A stretch of 64,000 bases of DNA from Acrocarpospora macrocephala (GTDB lineage Bacteria; Actinomycetota; Actinomycetes; Streptosporangiales; Streptosporangiaceae), in assembly GCF_009687865.1 (NCBI RefSeq), contig NZ_BLAE01000013.1, positions 151,357 to 215,356 of the forward strand. The letters run 5' to 3'. Below, piece after piece: positions 9,028 through 19,359 of the stretch. The number at the start of each line of letters is the position of its first letter. Within the stretch, counting starts at the first letter, position 1. A program made the translations under genes and the position numbers. The notes under the pieces are model-generated. The model made no database searches, was not told where the DNA came from, and saw only the letters and a program-made list of their open reading frames with translations.

Positions 9028-10875
9028 ATGTGCGGAATCACCGGGTGGGTGGACTATGAGCGGGACCTGACCAGGTCCGGGGAGATCGCTCAGGCGATGG
9101 TGGACACGATGGCCTGCCGCGGGCCGGACGACGAGGGGCTCTGGACGGCGGCGCACGCGGCGATCGGGCATCGCCGGCTGGCCATCATCGACCTCGCGGG
9201 CGGGCGGCAGCCGATGATCGCCGAGGAGGACGGGCGGGAACTGGCCGTGCTCACCTACAGCGGGGAGGTCTACAACTTCCTGGAGCTGCGGCGGGAGCTG
9301 GAAGCACGCGGGCACCGGTTCAGGACGCGCAGTGACACCGAGGTCGTGCTGCGCGCCTATCTCGAATGGGGTCAGGAGCTCGCCGGGCATCTCAACGGCA
9401 TGTTCGCCTTCGCGGTCTGGGATGTCAGGCGGGAGGAACTGCTGCTGGTGCGGGACCGGATGGGCATCAAGCCGCTCTACTACTACCCGACCGCGCAGGG
9501 GGTGCTGTTCGGCTCGGAGCCCAAGGCGATCCTGGCCAACCCGCTCGCCGAGCGGGTGGTCGACGCGGACGGGCTGCGCGAGATGCTGGCATTCGTCAAG
9601 ACACCGGAACACGCGATCTTCCGAGGCATGTACGAAGTGCGCCCCGGCCAGACCGTCACAGTGCGCCGTTCCGGTATCACCAAGCGCCGATACTGGCAGC
9701 TGGAGTCCCACGAGCACCCCGACGACGTCGAGACCACCGTGGCCACGGTGCGCGGACTGCTGGACGACATCATCACCCGCCAGCTGATCAGCGACGTTCC
9801 CCTGTGCACGCTGCTGTCCGGCGGCCTGGACTCCAGCGCGGTCACCGCGCTCGCCGCGAAGGACCTGCGCGCGCAGGGCATGGGCACGGTCCGCTCGTTC
9901 TCCGTCGACTTCGTCGGCTACACCGAGAACTTCAAGCCCGACGCCGCGCGCGCGACCCCTGACACGCCGTACGTGCACGATCTGGTCCGCCACGTCGGCT
10001 CCGAGCATGCCGACATCGTGCTCGACTCCGGTGAGCTGATGGACCCGGCGGTCCGCGCGAGAGTGCTGCACGCGCGCGACCTGCCCGTTGGCATGGGCGA
10101 CATGGACACCTCGCTCTACCTGCTGTTCAAGGCCATCCGCGGGCACTCCACGGTCGCCCTGTCCGGTGAATCGGCCGACGAGGTGTTCGGCGGCTATCAG
10201 TGGTTCCACGACCCGGTGGCGGTCAACGCCGACATGTTCCCGTGGCTGGCGCTGGGCGACATCAGCGGCGGCGTGAACCTGGACATGCTGGACGAGGATC
10301 TGCGGCAGGCGCTGGACGTTCCCGCCTACCGGACCGACAGCTACCACCAAGCGCTCACCGAGGTGCCCCGGCTGCCCGGGGAGACCGGCCACGAACGGCG
10401 CATGCGCGAGCTCAGCTACCTGAACCTGACCAGGTTCGTCCAGATGCTCCTGGATCGCAAAGATCGCATGAGCATGGCCGTCGGTCTGGAAGTCCGCGTC
10501 CCCTTCTGCGACCACCGGCTGGTGCAGTACGTCTTCAACGCCCCCTGGGCCATGAAGACCTTCGACGGCCGCGAGAAGAGCCTGCTCCGCGCGGCCTGCG
10601 CGGACGTTTTGCCCGAGTCGGTCCTGCAACGAGTCAAGAGCCCGTACCCGTCCACCCAGGACCCCGGCTACGAGCACGCCCTGCGCCAGGCCGTCCGCGA
10701 CCTGATGCGCAACTACGACCTGCCCAGCCGCCGGATCATGGACCTGGCCGCCATGCGCGCCAGGCTCCGGCAGCCCCTGGACGAGACGAGCTCACTGGGC
10801 CACCGGGCCCCGCTGGAGCGCATACTCCAGCTCGACGCCTGGCTCAGGGATTACCAGGTGAAGCTGGACGTCTAG
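9028..10875 (+). CDS. asnB: Asparagine synthase (glutamine-hydrolysing)
   Basis: 615 residues. The ATG at 9028 is chosen because Cys2 (MCGITGW) must become the N-terminal nucleophile of the class II glutaminase domain (about residues 2-215). The C-terminal ATP-pyrophosphatase domain shows SGGLDSSAV, then SGESADEVFGGYQWF and KDRMSMAVGLEVRVPF. It makes Asn from Asp, Gln and ATP in the cytosol. It lies 69 nt after the sugar permease and may be read from the same transcript, though no functional link is evident. No clear Shine-Dalgarno precedes the start. Confidence 0.93.
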   Translation: MCGITGWVDYERDLTRSGEIAQAMVDTMACRGPDDEGLWTAAHAAIGHRRLAIIDLAGGRQPMIAEEDGRELAVLTYSGEVYNFLELRRELEARGHRFRTRSDTEVVLRAYLEWGQELAGHLNGMFAFAVWDVRREELLLVRDRMGIKPLYYYPTAQGVLFGSEPKAILANPLAERVVDADGLREMLAFVKTPEHAIFRGMYEVRPGQTVTVRRSGITKRRYWQLESHEHPDDVETTVATVRGLLDDIITRQLISDVPLCTLLSGGLDSSAVTALAAKDLRAQGMGTVRSFSVDFVGYTENFKPDAARATPDTPYVHDLVRHVGSEHADIVLDSGELMDPAVRARVLHARDLPVGMGDMDTSLYLLFKAIRGHSTVALSGESADEVFGGYQWFHDPVAVNADMFPWLALGDISGGVNLDMLDEDLRQALDVPAYRTDSYHQALTEVPRLPGETGHERRMRELSYLNLTRFVQMLLDRKDRMSMAVGLEVRVPFCDHRLVQYVFNAPWAMKTFDGREKSLLRAACADVLPESVLQRVKSPYPSTQDPGYEHALRQAVRDLMRNYDLPSRRIMDLAAMRARLRQPLDETSSLGHRAPLERILQLDAWLRDYQVKLDV

Positions 10876-10876
10876 A

Positions 10877-10896
10877 CATGTACCATTTGGTACATG
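10877..10896. promoter_or_regulatory. Inverted repeat overlapping a start codon, candidate TetR operator
   Basis: CATGTACC-ATTT-GGTACATG has perfect 8-bp arms and a 4-bp spacer. Its right arm contains the ATG of the SRPBCC gene, which has no ribosome site, so the mRNA may be leaderless and directly blocked by the TetR protein encoded two genes on. Binding is inferred. Confidence 0.65.
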
Positions 10897-11313
10897 CGCT
10901 TTGAATCATCCGTATCCATCGACGCCACACCGCAACGCGTGTGGGAAGTGTTCACCGACATCGAACGCTGGCCCGAGTGGACCGACACGGTCGACTCGGT
11001 CGAGCTGCTCGACCCCGGGCCGCTGAAGATCGGTTCCCGGGCGAGAATCAAGCAGCCGAAGCTGCCCGTCGGGGTCTGGCAGGTCACCGAGCTGGTCGAG
11101 GGCGAATACTTCGCCTGGGTGAGCAAGAGTCCTGGCGTCCGGATCGCCGCCGGCCACCACGTCGAATCCACCCCGGCCGGCACGGTCGCCCGCCTCACGA
11201 TCGACCAGCAGGGCCCGCTCGGCGCCCTGATGGGCAGGCCGCTCGGAAAGCTGATCAACCGCTACCTCCACCTGGAGGGCCAGGGCCTGAAAGCCCGGAG
11301 CGAGCAGGCGTGA
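10894..11313 (+). CDS. SRPBCC (START/Bet v1-like) family protein
   Basis: 139 residues with the typical polyketide-cyclase/SRPBCC opening (ESSVSIDATPQRVWEVFTDIERWPEW) and a C-terminal helix (LGKLINRYLHLEGQGLK). Such proteins bind hydrophobic ligands in a helix-grip fold; the ligand here is unknown. There is no upstream ribosome site and the start codon sits inside the palindrome at 10877-10896, so leaderless translation is likely. Its stop overlaps the GTG of the TetR gene (GTGA), so the pair forms an autoregulated operon. Confidence 0.88.
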   Translation: MRFESSVSIDATPQRVWEVFTDIERWPEWTDTVDSVELLDPGPLKIGSRARIKQPKLPVGVWQVTELVEGEYFAWVSKSPGVRIAAGHHVESTPAGTVARLTIDQQGPLGALMGRPLGKLINRYLHLEGQGLKARSEQA

Positions 11314-11855
11314 CGCCCAAGGAGAAGCTGCTGGGCGAGGCGATCGACTACTTCGCCACGCACGGCATCGGCGACGCCAGCCTGCGGTCGATCGCGACCG
11401 GCCTCGGCACCAGCCACCGCATGCTGATCTACCATTTCGGCTCCCGCGAAGGCCTGCTCGCCGAGGTCGTCCGCGCCGTCGAGGCCCAGCAACGCGCGTC
11501 CCTCGCCATGTTCACGGGCGACGACGACCTGACCGTGGCGGAACGTTCGCAGCGCTACTGGGATGGCGTGGTCGAGGCCACCCTCACCTACGGCCGCCTC
11601 TTCTTCGAACTGTCCGCGCACGCGATGCAGAAGCGCCCGCACACGGAGGGCCTGCGCGGCGACCTCATCGCCGTCTGGCTTCCCCCGCTGACCGAACTCT
11701 TCGTTAGCGGCGGAATCGACCCGGCCGAGGCCCCCGCGTACGCGCGGCTGAGCCTGGCCGCGACCCGCGGCCTCCTCTTCGACCTCCTCCTGACCGGCGA
11801 TCGGGAGGGGGTCGACGAGGCCATCGTCCTGCTGAACCGCTTCCTTCAGACGTAG
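11310..11855 (+). CDS. TetR/AcrR family transcriptional regulator
   Basis: 181 residues. The N-terminal TetR HTH reads YFATHGIGDASLRSIATGLGTSHRMLIYHFGSREGLL (quoted in part: SLRSIATGLGTS, MLIYHFGS). The C-terminal ligand domain carries no recognisable motif. Translation starts at a GTG overlapping the SRPBCC stop. It most likely represses its own operon through the palindrome at 10877-10896, with a hydrophobic ligand as inducer. Confidence 0.9.
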   Translation: MTPKEKLLGEAIDYFATHGIGDASLRSIATGLGTSHRMLIYHFGSREGLLAEVVRAVEAQQRASLAMFTGDDDLTVAERSQRYWDGVVEATLTYGRLFFELSAHAMQKRPHTEGLRGDLIAVWLPPLTELFVSGGIDPAEAPAYARLSLAATRGLLFDLLLTGDREGVDEAIVLLNRFLQT

Positions 11856-11867
11856 GTCTGGTACGGC

Positions 11868-13571
11868 TCAGTCGTGGCGTTCTGGCTGGGGAATCGGGCC
11901 GGAGGTGTCGTCGAACACGTTGCCGGTGAGTTCCGACAGCGTGGTGCGGGTGCTGACCAGGATCGGGCAGTCGAAGAACGAGTTGCGGCCGAACCTGTTG
12001 CCGTTGACCTTGACGCCGGTCAGGGCGCCGTTCAGGCCGTTGTGGCTGAAGTTGAGGGTGCAGCCGCCGCCGTCCAGGAAGTTGTCCACCACGAGGCTGT
12101 TGGGCGCGGACGACTGCAGGGCCGCGTTGGCGTCCTTCGTGGTCGACATGTCGATCGTGTTGTGGCGCAGGGTCACGCCGGTTTCGCCCGCCATCGACTG
12201 CACGCCGTCGTTGTGCGTGGGGCCGCCGCCCTGGTCGGGGTCAGAGGCGAACCAGGTCATGTCGTGGATGAACGAGTCCTGGATGAGGGTGCCGCTGCCC
12301 GCCTTGATGCCGTCGGTGCTGCCGCGGAACTCGCTGCGCAGGATCTGGGTGTTGCGGGTCCACGCGCCGTCGACGCCCGCGCTGGGGTTGGCGGGGACGA
12401 ATTCGGAGTCGGTGACCACGGTGTTGCTGCCGCGGGTGCTGTCGAACAGCGGGATGGTGCGGTTGGTGGAGCCGCCGCGGAACACGCAGTCCTTGAAGGT
12501 GATGTTGGAGCCGGTGACCTTGACGAAGCCACGGAACTCGCGGCCGGTGATGACCTGGCCGTTGGTGGAGAAGGTCTGGTCACCGTTGACGACCGTGAGC
12601 TGGGTTCCGGGGGTCACGCCCGTGCTGGCCGCGTTGGGGAACTTGCCGGTTGGGATGGGCTCCGGGTCCTTGCTGGGAGTCGGCGTCGGGGTGGGTGACG
12701 GCGAGGGCGAAGGTGAGGGTGAAGGCGTTGGGGTGGGCGACTTCACCGGGGTGAGGGTCGGCGTCGGGGTGGGCGACGGACTGGGCGACGGGATGGGCAC
12801 GGGCGTGAGGGTCACGCTCGGGGTCGTCGCCGTCGGGGTCACGGTGACCGTCGGGGTCACGGTGACTGTCGGAGTCGCGGTGACCGTCGGGGTGGAGGTG
12901 GGCGGAGCCGGGTTCGGCTTTGGTGTGGTTTCCCACCACTGGAAGATCGGGTCTACGTAGTACGTGTAGTTCTTGGGGTTCCATTTTTCGGGGAAGCGGC
13001 TCTTGCCGTACCGGAAGACGCCGGTGCGCCTTTGGGCGGCGGCGAGCGGTTCCGCGGTGGCGAGGCTGCCGCGGGTGGCCGCGTAGGTGCCGTTGTCGCT
13101 GTGGTAGGAGATCGTGTACGTCTGGCCAGGCCGTACCACCACGGACTGCGCGAAGCGCGCCTCCTGCCAGCCCGATCGGGTCTCGGCGGTGAAGGTGACC
13201 CGCGCCAGCCGTACGCCCCGGGAGCTCCACAGGCTGCCTGTGTGCTTGCCGCGCTCGCCCGCCGCCTTGAAGAAGCGCACTCCGGCGACGCTGCCTTCCT
13301 TGGTCACCGTGAACCGGGTGCCGAGTTCGAGGGCGGCCCGGTCCGAGTAGCGGGTCGGGGTGATCTGCGCCGCCGGATTCCAGAGGCTGGTCTCCTTGAG
13401 TTCCCGGGTCGTGGCGGGCTGCTCGGCCGCGATGGGAACCACCGAGGACTCGCTCCGGGTGGCCAGGATGACGACCGGCACCGCTATGGCGAGCACGACC
13501 CCCGGCACGATGAAGCGCCAGGGGCGGCGTGGTTCGGACTCCAGGTCACGAGGGGAGTGCGTGCTGGCCAT
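11868..13571 (-). CDS. Membrane-anchored DUF4082 / right-handed beta-helix protein with Thr-Pro linker
   Basis: 567 residues. A basic N-terminus and one membrane segment ([18 protein letters not shown], about 20-37) suggest export with an uncleaved anchor. Residues about 60-210 match the DUF4082 pattern ([27 protein letters not shown]-like end), a presumed carbohydrate-surface domain. A low-complexity Thr/Pro/Ser linker of about 90 residues follows, partly made of 18-bp DNA repeats near 12830-12900. The rest has short beta-strand repeats with Asn/Gly turns, as in pectate-lyase-like parallel beta-helices. Ribosome site GGAGG 8 nt before the ATG. Probably a wall-associated glycan-binding or glycan-cleaving protein. 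Confidence 0.8.
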   Translation of the reverse strand: MASTHSPRDLESEPRRPWRFIVPGVVLAIAVPVVILATRSESSVVPIAAEQPATTRELKETSLWNPAAQITPTRYSDRAALELGTRFTVTKEGSVAGVRFFKAAGERGKHTGSLWSSRGVRLARVTFTAETRSGWQEARFAQSVVVRPGQTYTISYHSDNGTYAATRGSLATAEPLAAAQRRTGVFRYGKSRFPEKWNPKNYTYYVDPIFQWWETTPKPNPAPPTSTPTVTATPTVTVTPTVTVTPTATTPSVTLTPVPIPSPSPSPTPTPTLTPVKSPTPTPSPSPSPSPSPTPTPTPSKDPEPIPTGKFPNAASTGVTPGTQLTVVNGDQTFSTNGQVITGREFRGFVKVTGSNITFKDCVFRGGSTNRTIPLFDSTRGSNTVVTDSEFVPANPSAGVDGAWTRNTQILRSEFRGSTDGIKAGSGTLIQDSFIHDMTWFASDPDQGGGPTHNDGVQSMAGETGVTLRHNTIDMSTTKDANAALQSSAPNSLVVDNFLDGGGCTLNFSHNGLNGALTGVKVNGNRFGRNSFFDCPILVSTRTTLSELTGNVFDDTSGPIPQPERHD

Positions 13572-13716
13572 GCGTCTGACCTCCGGGCGCGTCGCCGGTT
13601 ATGTCGTGCTCGTATGGACCGATCCTTGGTTTCCGGTGGCTATTGTGGCGCGTGAGGTAACAGACGCGCATCATTTTCGCCAAATATGCCGACTCATTCC
13701 CGGGTAGGAGCACGTT

Positions 13717-14415
13717 ATGCGAGCCCCGCCGTCCCCTACCGTGTCCCGACCGGTCATGCACCAGCGCTGGTCGGAGCTGACCTTTGTGCACTGGCGCTAT
13801 CCTGCCGGCGTCGTCGCCCCGCTTCTGCCGCCCGGCCTCACGGTGGAAACCTTCGACGGCAGCGCCTGGGTGGGCTTGGTCCCGTTCCTCATGAAAGGGG
13901 TACGGCTGTCCGGCACCCCTCCCCTGCCCTGGTTGTCCCGTTTCCCCGAAACGAACGTCCGCACCTACGTCCACGACGAGTCCGGCCGTTCCGGCGTCTG
14001 GTTCTTCTCACTGGACGCCGCCCGCCTCCCCGCCGTTCTGGGCGGCCGGGCCGGTTTCCGACTTCCCTACTTCTGGTCGGACATGTCCGTCACCAGGGAT
14101 GCCACCCACTGGACCTACCGCAGCCAGCGCCGCCACACCGGCGTCCGGGCCAACCTGGACGTCAACGTCGGCCCCCACCTCAACAGCCCCGACGAGCTGG
14201 CCCACTTCCTGACCGCCCGCTACCGCCTCTTCAACCTGGTCTCCGGCCGCCTCGCCGCCGCGACGGTCGAACATCCGCCCTGGCCTCTCAACAAAGCGAC
14301 CCTCACCCACCTGGACGAAACCATCCTCCAAGCCGCCAACCTCCCCGCCCCCGACAACCCGCCCTTGCTGCACGCCTCCCTCGGTGTCCCCGTACGCGTG
14401 GGAATGTGGCACTAG
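13717..14415 (+). CDS. YqjF family protein (DUF2071)
   Basis: 232 residues matching the DUF2071/YqjF family: [16 protein letters not shown] near the N-terminus, [19 protein letters not shown] and GVWFFSLDA. The family's biochemical role is not established. AGGAG lies 6 nt before the ATG. It ends tail to tail with the P-type ATPase; both genes share the palindromic CTAG at 14412-14415 for their stop codons. Confidence 0.88.
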   Translation: MRAPPSPTVSRPVMHQRWSELTFVHWRYPAGVVAPLLPPGLTVETFDGSAWVGLVPFLMKGVRLSGTPPLPWLSRFPETNVRTYVHDESGRSGVWFFSLDAARLPAVLGGRAGFRLPYFWSDMSVTRDATHWTYRSQRRHTGVRANLDVNVGPHLNSPDELAHFLTARYRLFNLVSGRLAAATVEHPPWPLNKATLTHLDETILQAANLPAPDNPPLLHASLGVPVRVGMWH

Positions 14416-16487
14416 CGGAATCGGCGGAGGCGCAGGCTGTTAGCGACGACGAGCACGCCCGACAGGGCCATCGCGGCGGCGGCGACCACAGGGGAGAGCA
14501 GGCCTGTCGCGGCCAGAGGAAGAGCCACCAGGTTGTAGGCGAATGCCCAGAAGAGGTTGCCTTTGATGGTCGTCAGGATTCGCCTAGAAAGGCGGATCGC
14601 GTCGGAAGCCACCCGTAGATCGCCACGGACCAGCGTGATGTCGGAGGCCTCGATCGCCCTGTCGGTAGTCGTCGCGATGCCCAGGTCGGCCTGAGCGAGG
14701 GCCGCCGCGTCGTTAACGCCGTCGCCGATCATCGCGACCACGCGTCCCTGCCGCTGCAACGCCCGAATCGCCTCAACTTTCCCTTCGGGCAGCAGCCCGG
14801 CCAGCACGAAATTAACGCCGACCTCAGCGGCCACCCGGGCGGCCACGGACGCCCGATCTCCGGTGAGCAGCAACGGCGACAATCCCAGCGCCTTCAGATC
14901 CCGGATGGCTCGCGCCGACATGGGTTTCACGGCATCCGCGATCACCAGCACGCCGCGCGCGAGCCCATCCCACCCGACGACGATCACCGTTCCAACCGCC
15001 TCGGCCAGCGCCTTCTCCAGGGAATCCGGCAGCTCGCCCCACCGTTCGACCAGCAGTTCCCGGCGCCCGGCCAGCACCCACTTCCCGGCCACCCAGCCCT
15101 CGACACCGCGCCCGGGCAACGCGGCGAACCCCTCGACCGGCAGCGCCGAACCGCCGGCCTCGTCGATCGCCCGGGCGATGGGATGTTCCGAGGCACGCTC
15201 CACCGCGCCCGCCAACGCGAGGATCTCCTCCCGGGACTCACCTTCGGCGGCGATCACGGAGGTCAGCCGCATCCGGCCCTCGGTCACCGTGCCGGTCTTG
15301 TTCAGCACGATCGTGTCGATCCGGCGGGCACGCTCCAACGTGTCCGGGCCTTTGACCAGGATGCCGAGCTGAGCGCCACGTCCAGTGCCGACCCGAAGCG
15401 CCGTCGGCGCGGCCAGCCCGAGCGCGGCCGGGCAGGCGATGATCAGAACGGCGATGGCCGCGCCGATCCCGTCCGGCGCGGGCGCGCCCAGGGCGAGCCA
15501 GGCCACCAGGGTGGTGGCGGCGATCGAGAGGACCACGGGGACGGCGACCGCGGACACCCGGTCGGCCAGGCGCTGGACTTCGGCCTTGCCGGACTGGGCG
15601 GCTTCGGCCAGGCGGGTGATCTGGGCGAGGCGGGTGTCATGGCCGACCCGGGTCGCGCGCACCATCAGCCGCCCGCCCGCGTTGACCGTCGCCCCGACGA
15701 CCCGGTCACCGGCGCCGACCTCCATCGGGATGGATTCGCCGGTCAGCCGGCTGGCGTCGACGGCGGAGTGACCTTCGATCACGACGCCGTCGGTGGCGAT
15801 CTTCTCGCCCGGGTGGACCAGGAAGGCGTCACCCACGGTGACGCGGTCGGCCGGGACGTGGATCACCTCGCCGTTGCGGAGGAGGGTGGCGTCTTTGGGG
15901 CCGAGATCGAATAAGGCGCGCAGGGCCGTACCGGTGTGGCGTTTGGCTCTGGCCTCCAGGTAGGCGCCGGTGAGGGCGATGAGAGTGATTGCGGCGGTCA
16001 CCTCGAAGGAGACGGACGCGAGGGTCCACAGCGACCAGCCGAACGAGGCCAGGATGCCCAGCGACACGAGAGTGCGCGCCCGATGGAAGGGCCACGCGCC
16101 GTACGCGACGATGGGGAGGGTGAGCGCCAGCGAGACCCACTCCCAGCCGGGCACTCCCAGCGCCGGGATCACCGCCGGGGCGAACACGCCGACCGCGCAG
16201 GACGCGGAAATGATCAGGCGTTCCTCCAGCCCTCTGAGCGGCTCCTCCTCGCAGCGCGTCGCGTGGCGCAGTTCGGCCGTGTAGCCCGCGCGCTCGACCT
16301 CCGCCACCAGGGTCGCCGGGTCCAGATGGGCCGGATGGGTGATGGTCGCCTGCTCGGTCGCGTAGTTGACCGTCACCGTCACCCCGTCGAAACTTCGCAG
16401 CGAGCGCTCGATCTGGGCCGCGCAGGCGGCGCAGGTCATTCCCCCGATGACGAGCTCTGTGGTGAGCACTTCCAGCGACTTGTTCAT
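14412..16487 (-). CDS. Heavy-metal P1B-type ATPase with altered catalytic motifs (probable pseudo-enzyme)
   Basis: 691 residues arranged like a copper ATPase: N-terminal HMA domain with GMTCAAC, about eight membrane helices, the actuator motif LTGES, SEHPIA in the nucleotide domain and GDGVNDAAA. Two hallmark residues are changed. The phosphorylated Asp of DKTGT is Asn ([11 protein letters not shown], codon AAC at 15300-15302, residue 396). The metal-binding CPC of helix 6 is CPA (residues 352-354). Family knowledge says the Asp is essential for the phosphoenzyme, so active pumping is doubtful unless Asn is deamidated. The frame is otherwise intact. Start at 16487 is supported by GGGAG 5 nt upstream. 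Confidence 0.9.
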   Translation of the reverse strand: MNKSLEVLTTELVIGGMTCAACAAQIERSLRSFDGVTVTVNYATEQATITHPAHLDPATLVAEVERAGYTAELRHATRCEEEPLRGLEERLIISASCAVGVFAPAVIPALGVPGWEWVSLALTLPIVAYGAWPFHRARTLVSLGILASFGWSLWTLASVSFEVTAAITLIALTGAYLEARAKRHTGTALRALFDLGPKDATLLRNGEVIHVPADRVTVGDAFLVHPGEKIATDGVVIEGHSAVDASRLTGESIPMEVGAGDRVVGATVNAGGRLMVRATRVGHDTRLAQITRLAEAAQSGKAEVQRLADRVSAVAVPVVLSIAATTLVAWLALGAPAPDGIGAAIAVLIIACPAALGLAAPTALRVGTGRGAQLGILVKGPDTLERARRIDTIVLNKTGTVTEGRMRLTSVIAAEGESREEILALAGAVERASEHPIARAIDEAGGSALPVEGFAALPGRGVEGWVAGKWVLAGRRELLVERWGELPDSLEKALAEAVGTVIVVGWDGLARGVLVIADAVKPMSARAIRDLKALGLSPLLLTGDRASVAARVAAEVGVNFVLAGLLPEGKVEAIRALQRQGRVVAMIGDGVNDAAALAQADLGIATTTDRAIEASDITLVRGDLRVASDAIRLSRRILTTIKGNLFWAFAYNLVALPLAATGLLSPVVAAAAMALSGVLVVANSLRLRRFR

Positions 16488-16578
16488 CACCACTCCCTTG
16501 ATCGAGCATCTAACAACCCCGTCCCCACCAGCTACGGCGGGCAGGCTGGCACGGTTCACTCGCCCGAAAGGAACGCGG

Positions 16579-17445
16579 TCAACCGGCGAAACATGGAGTG
16601 GGGAGCCCGCGGGCGTCAGGGTCCAGAAGGAGCACGCGGCCGGAGAGCGGCGCCTCGCTGAGGGCGAAGGTGTTCAGGCCGATGCGGGCGGTGGTGACCG
16701 CCAGCGTCGTCTGATCAGGGCCGACGAAGGCGCATCTGGTCGGGCGTGGGACGGGGACCATGAGGACACGGTCGACGGATCCGTCGGGAGCGTAGCGGAC
16801 GATGCGGGAGCCGCCCCATTTGCAGTTCCAGATGAATCCTTCAGCGTCGACCGTCACCCCGTCGGGGTACCAGCCCGTCCCCTCGTCGGAGGCGAAGAGG
16901 CGTCCCCGACCCACCTCGCCGGTGGACGGCTCGATCTCGTACGCCCGGATCAGTTGCCGGGTCGAGTCCACGTGATACATCGTCCGGCCGTCGGGACTCC
17001 ACGCGGGCCCGTTGGAGCAGATGATGCCGTTGAACGCGCTGGTGACCGTGAGATCGGCGTCCAGGCGGTAGAACGACCCGGTGGGCTCGGCTTCGGACAG
17101 GTCCATCGAACCCACCCAGAATCGGCCGGAAGGGTCGACCGCGCCGTCGTTGAGGCGGTTGCCCGGCAGGTCAGGCTCGACTTCGCGGACGATGTCGACG
17201 GTGCCCTGGTCGAGGTCGCAGAAGGCGATGGCGTGGCGGAGGGCCGCGACGAGGCCGCCGCTCGCGCGCAGGGCGACGGCTCCAACCGGGTCCGGCATGG
17301 CCAGGGTTCGGGTGGGACCGTCCGGCCAGTCCCTGGCGTACACGCGTTGCCCGGTGATGTCGACCCAGTAGAAGCGGCTGCCGTCCCAGAGGGCGCTCTC
17401 GCCGAGGTCGCAGGTGACGTCGCCGAAGACGTCGATGTCAGTCAT
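16579..17445 (-). CDS. SMP-30/gluconolactonase family protein
   Basis: 288 residues of the six-bladed SMP-30 fold. Probable metal and catalytic positions are visible: Glu in GESALWD near residue 17, Asn in [16 protein letters not shown], Asn in [19 protein letters not shown] and Asp in [16 protein letters not shown]. Members hydrolyse aldonolactones using a divalent metal. It is the last gene of the sugar ABC operon, overlapping the preceding permease by 8 nt, which suggests that the imported sugar is oxidised to a lactone that this enzyme opens. The sugar identity is not shown. Confidence 0.88.
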   Translation of the reverse strand: MTDIDVFGDVTCDLGESALWDGSRFYWVDITGQRVYARDWPDGPTRTLAMPDPVGAVALRASGGLVAALRHAIAFCDLDQGTVDIVREVEPDLPGNRLNDGAVDPSGRFWVGSMDLSEAEPTGSFYRLDADLTVTSAFNGIICSNGPAWSPDGRTMYHVDSTRQLIRAYEIEPSTGEVGRGRLFASDEGTGWYPDGVTVDAEGFIWNCKWGGSRIVRYAPDGSVDRVLMVPVPRPTRCAFVGPDQTTLAVTTARIGLNTFALSEAPLSGRVLLLDPDARGLPTPCFAG

Positions 17446-18394
17446 GGGCCTTGTCCCGTCCGTACGCGAAGAGGATGACCAGGATCACCAGGCCATAGAT
17501 CATGAGGCGGCCGTATTCGGGCACCCGCTGGGCCTGGAGGAAGGTGGTGACGGCGACCAGGGTGAGGGAACCGGCGACGACGCCCAGGTAGTGGCCGCGC
17601 CCGCCGAGGATGGAGACTCCGCCGACGACGACGGCCGCGATGGATTCGAAGAGGTAGGGGTCGCCGAGGCCGAGGGAGGGTTGCCCGCCATACCCGACCA
17701 GCATGATTCCGGCCAGGGCCGCGAAGACGCCGCTGAGCGTGTAGAGGGCCACCGTGACGCCGCGTACGCCGACGCCGGACAGGAAGGCCGCCCGGGAGTT
17801 GACGCCCACGGCGTAGACGCGGCGGCCGAAGGTGGTGAGGGTCAGCAGGACGGTCATGAGGAGCGCCACGCCGATCCAGACCAGAAGGGCGGCGGGGATG
17901 CCCGCCACTCCGCCCACGAACAGGTCGCGCAACGGCTGCGGCGCGTACGAGCCGCAGGACGCGCAGGTGAGGCCCTTCGACAGGCCCAGCGACAGTCCTT
18001 GCAGGACGCCGTTCATGCCGAGGGTCATCACCACGGCGGGCACGCCGAGCCAGGCGACCCCCATCCCGTTGGCGAACCCGGCCAGCGCGCCGACTCCGAG
18101 CGCCAGCGCGAGAGCCTGCGGCAGCCGGGAGGATTGCCCGAGACTGGTGGTGGTCAGCACGATCGCGGCGCCGTTGAGCACCCAGGGGATCGACAGGTCG
18201 ATGCCGCCCACCAGCACGACCAGCATCTGACCGGCCGCCACGAAGCCGGTGAAAGCGGCGACGACCAGCACGGCCCGCAGGCTCGTCCAGGAGGCGAAGC
18301 CCGGGTGCAGGACGGCCCCGAGCGACAGCACCGCCGCGGCGACCGCATACGCGTAGAGCACGCGCCGCACGTCGGGAGTGATCGCGGCGTTCAC
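17438..18394 (-). CDS. Sugar ABC transporter permease (RbsC type)
   Basis: 318 residues, highly hydrophobic, with the BPD_transp_2 signatures GGIDLSIPWVLNG and VVGGVSILGGRGHYLGVVAG. The GTG at 18394 overlaps the stop of the upstream permease (GTGA). Together with the previous permease it forms the channel of a CUT2-type monosaccharide importer. Confidence 0.9.
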   Translation of the reverse strand: MNAAITPDVRRVLYAYAVAAAVLSLGAVLHPGFASWTSLRAVLVVAAFTGFVAAGQMLVVLVGGIDLSIPWVLNGAAIVLTTTSLGQSSRLPQALALALGVGALAGFANGMGVAWLGVPAVVMTLGMNGVLQGLSLGLSKGLTCASCGSYAPQPLRDLFVGGVAGIPAALLVWIGVALLMTVLLTLTTFGRRVYAVGVNSRAAFLSGVGVRGVTVALYTLSGVFAALAGIMLVGYGGQPSLGLGDPYLFESIAAVVVGGVSILGGRGHYLGVVAGSLTLVAVTTFLQAQRVPEYGRLMIYGLVILVILFAYGRDKAHD

Positions 18395-19359
18395 GCCGCT
18401 GCCCTCCGACGGCGGGCCACCAGCGTGGCGACGGTCCCGAGCAGGACCGCGACGACCAGGAACAGCCCCTGGAACAGGGACTGGTAAAGCGGATCGATCC
18501 CGGCGAAGAAGAGCACGTCGATCACCAAGGTCAGCGCCACCGCCCCCGCGACCGCCCCGAGCGCGCTGCCTCGGCCACCGGTGAACGCGACTCCCCCGAC
18601 GACGACCGAGGCGATCGACGTCAGGATGAACGGCGCACCCGCATTGGCATCCCCCGCCGTGGTCGTGGACACGTAGAACACCGAGGCCAGCGCGCCGCAC
18701 AGCCCGGACAGGGCGTAAACGCCGAGCTTCACCCGCCCCGCCGGCACGCCGACGGCGCGGGCGCTGGTCTCATCGCTCCCGACCGCGTAGATCCTCATCC
18801 CGAATCTGGTACGGCGCAGCACGAGCCATCCCCCGATCGCCACCCCCAACCAGATCAGCCCGGTAGGGACATTCGGATTGGAAAGCACATTCCGCACAAC
18901 AGAGGGAATCGACCCGCCCGGCACCGGCAGCACCCACAAGGCCAGTCCGGTGAAGATGGACAGCGTCGCCAGCGTGGCGAGAATCGGCGCGATCCGCCCC
19001 GCCGCGACGATCACCCCGTTGATCGCCCCGCAGGCCGCCCCGAGCACCAGCACAACGATCAGCCAGCCGAACGGCGCAATCCCCGTCCCCGTCACCGTGG
19101 TCGCGGTAACCGCCACGCAAAGGCTGACGATTCCCCCCACCGACAGATCGATGCCCCCGGTGAGCACCACCAGGCTCTGGCCGATCGCCACGAACACCAG
19201 CGGCAGCATGGTGTTGAGGATGGACAGATAGTCGAACGACGTCGGAAATCGCCCAAGGCTCGACGTGTAAACGATCAGATAAGCGGCGGCTGTGGCCACG
19301 AGCACGATGTATCCGAGCCCGGCCTGCGTGGGCACGAGCCGCCCGATGAGATCACGCAT
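18391..19359 (-). CDS. Sugar ABC transporter permease (RbsC type)
   Basis: 322 residues with repeated membrane helices and the family motifs GGIDLSVGGIVSL and VVGGVAFTGGRGSALGAVAG. It overlaps the upstream ATPase gene by 8 nt and the second permease by 4 nt, so the four transporter genes are translationally coupled. CUT2 importers for pentoses or related sugars often have two permeases like this. Confidence 0.92.
   Translation of the reverse strand: MRDLIGRLVPTQAGLGYIVLVATAAAYLIVYTSSLGRFPTSFDYLSILNTMLPLVFVAIGQSLVVLTGGIDLSVGGIVSLCVAVTATTVTGTGIAPFGWLIVVLVLGAACGAINGVIVAAGRIAPILATLATLSIFTGLALWVLPVPGGSIPSVVRNVLSNPNVPTGLIWLGVAIGGWLVLRRTRFGMRIYAVGSDETSARAVGVPAGRVKLGVYALSGLCGALASVFYVSTTTAGDANAGAPFILTSIASVVVGGVAFTGGRGSALGAVAGAVALTLVIDVLFFAGIDPLYQSLFQGLFLVVAVLLGTVATLVARRRRAAA

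Noticed and set aside
7969..10677. 900-codon minus-strand frame opposite the permease and asparagine synthase genes
   Set aside because: Composition is typical of antisense frames in GC-rich DNA, and both plus-strand genes are clear.
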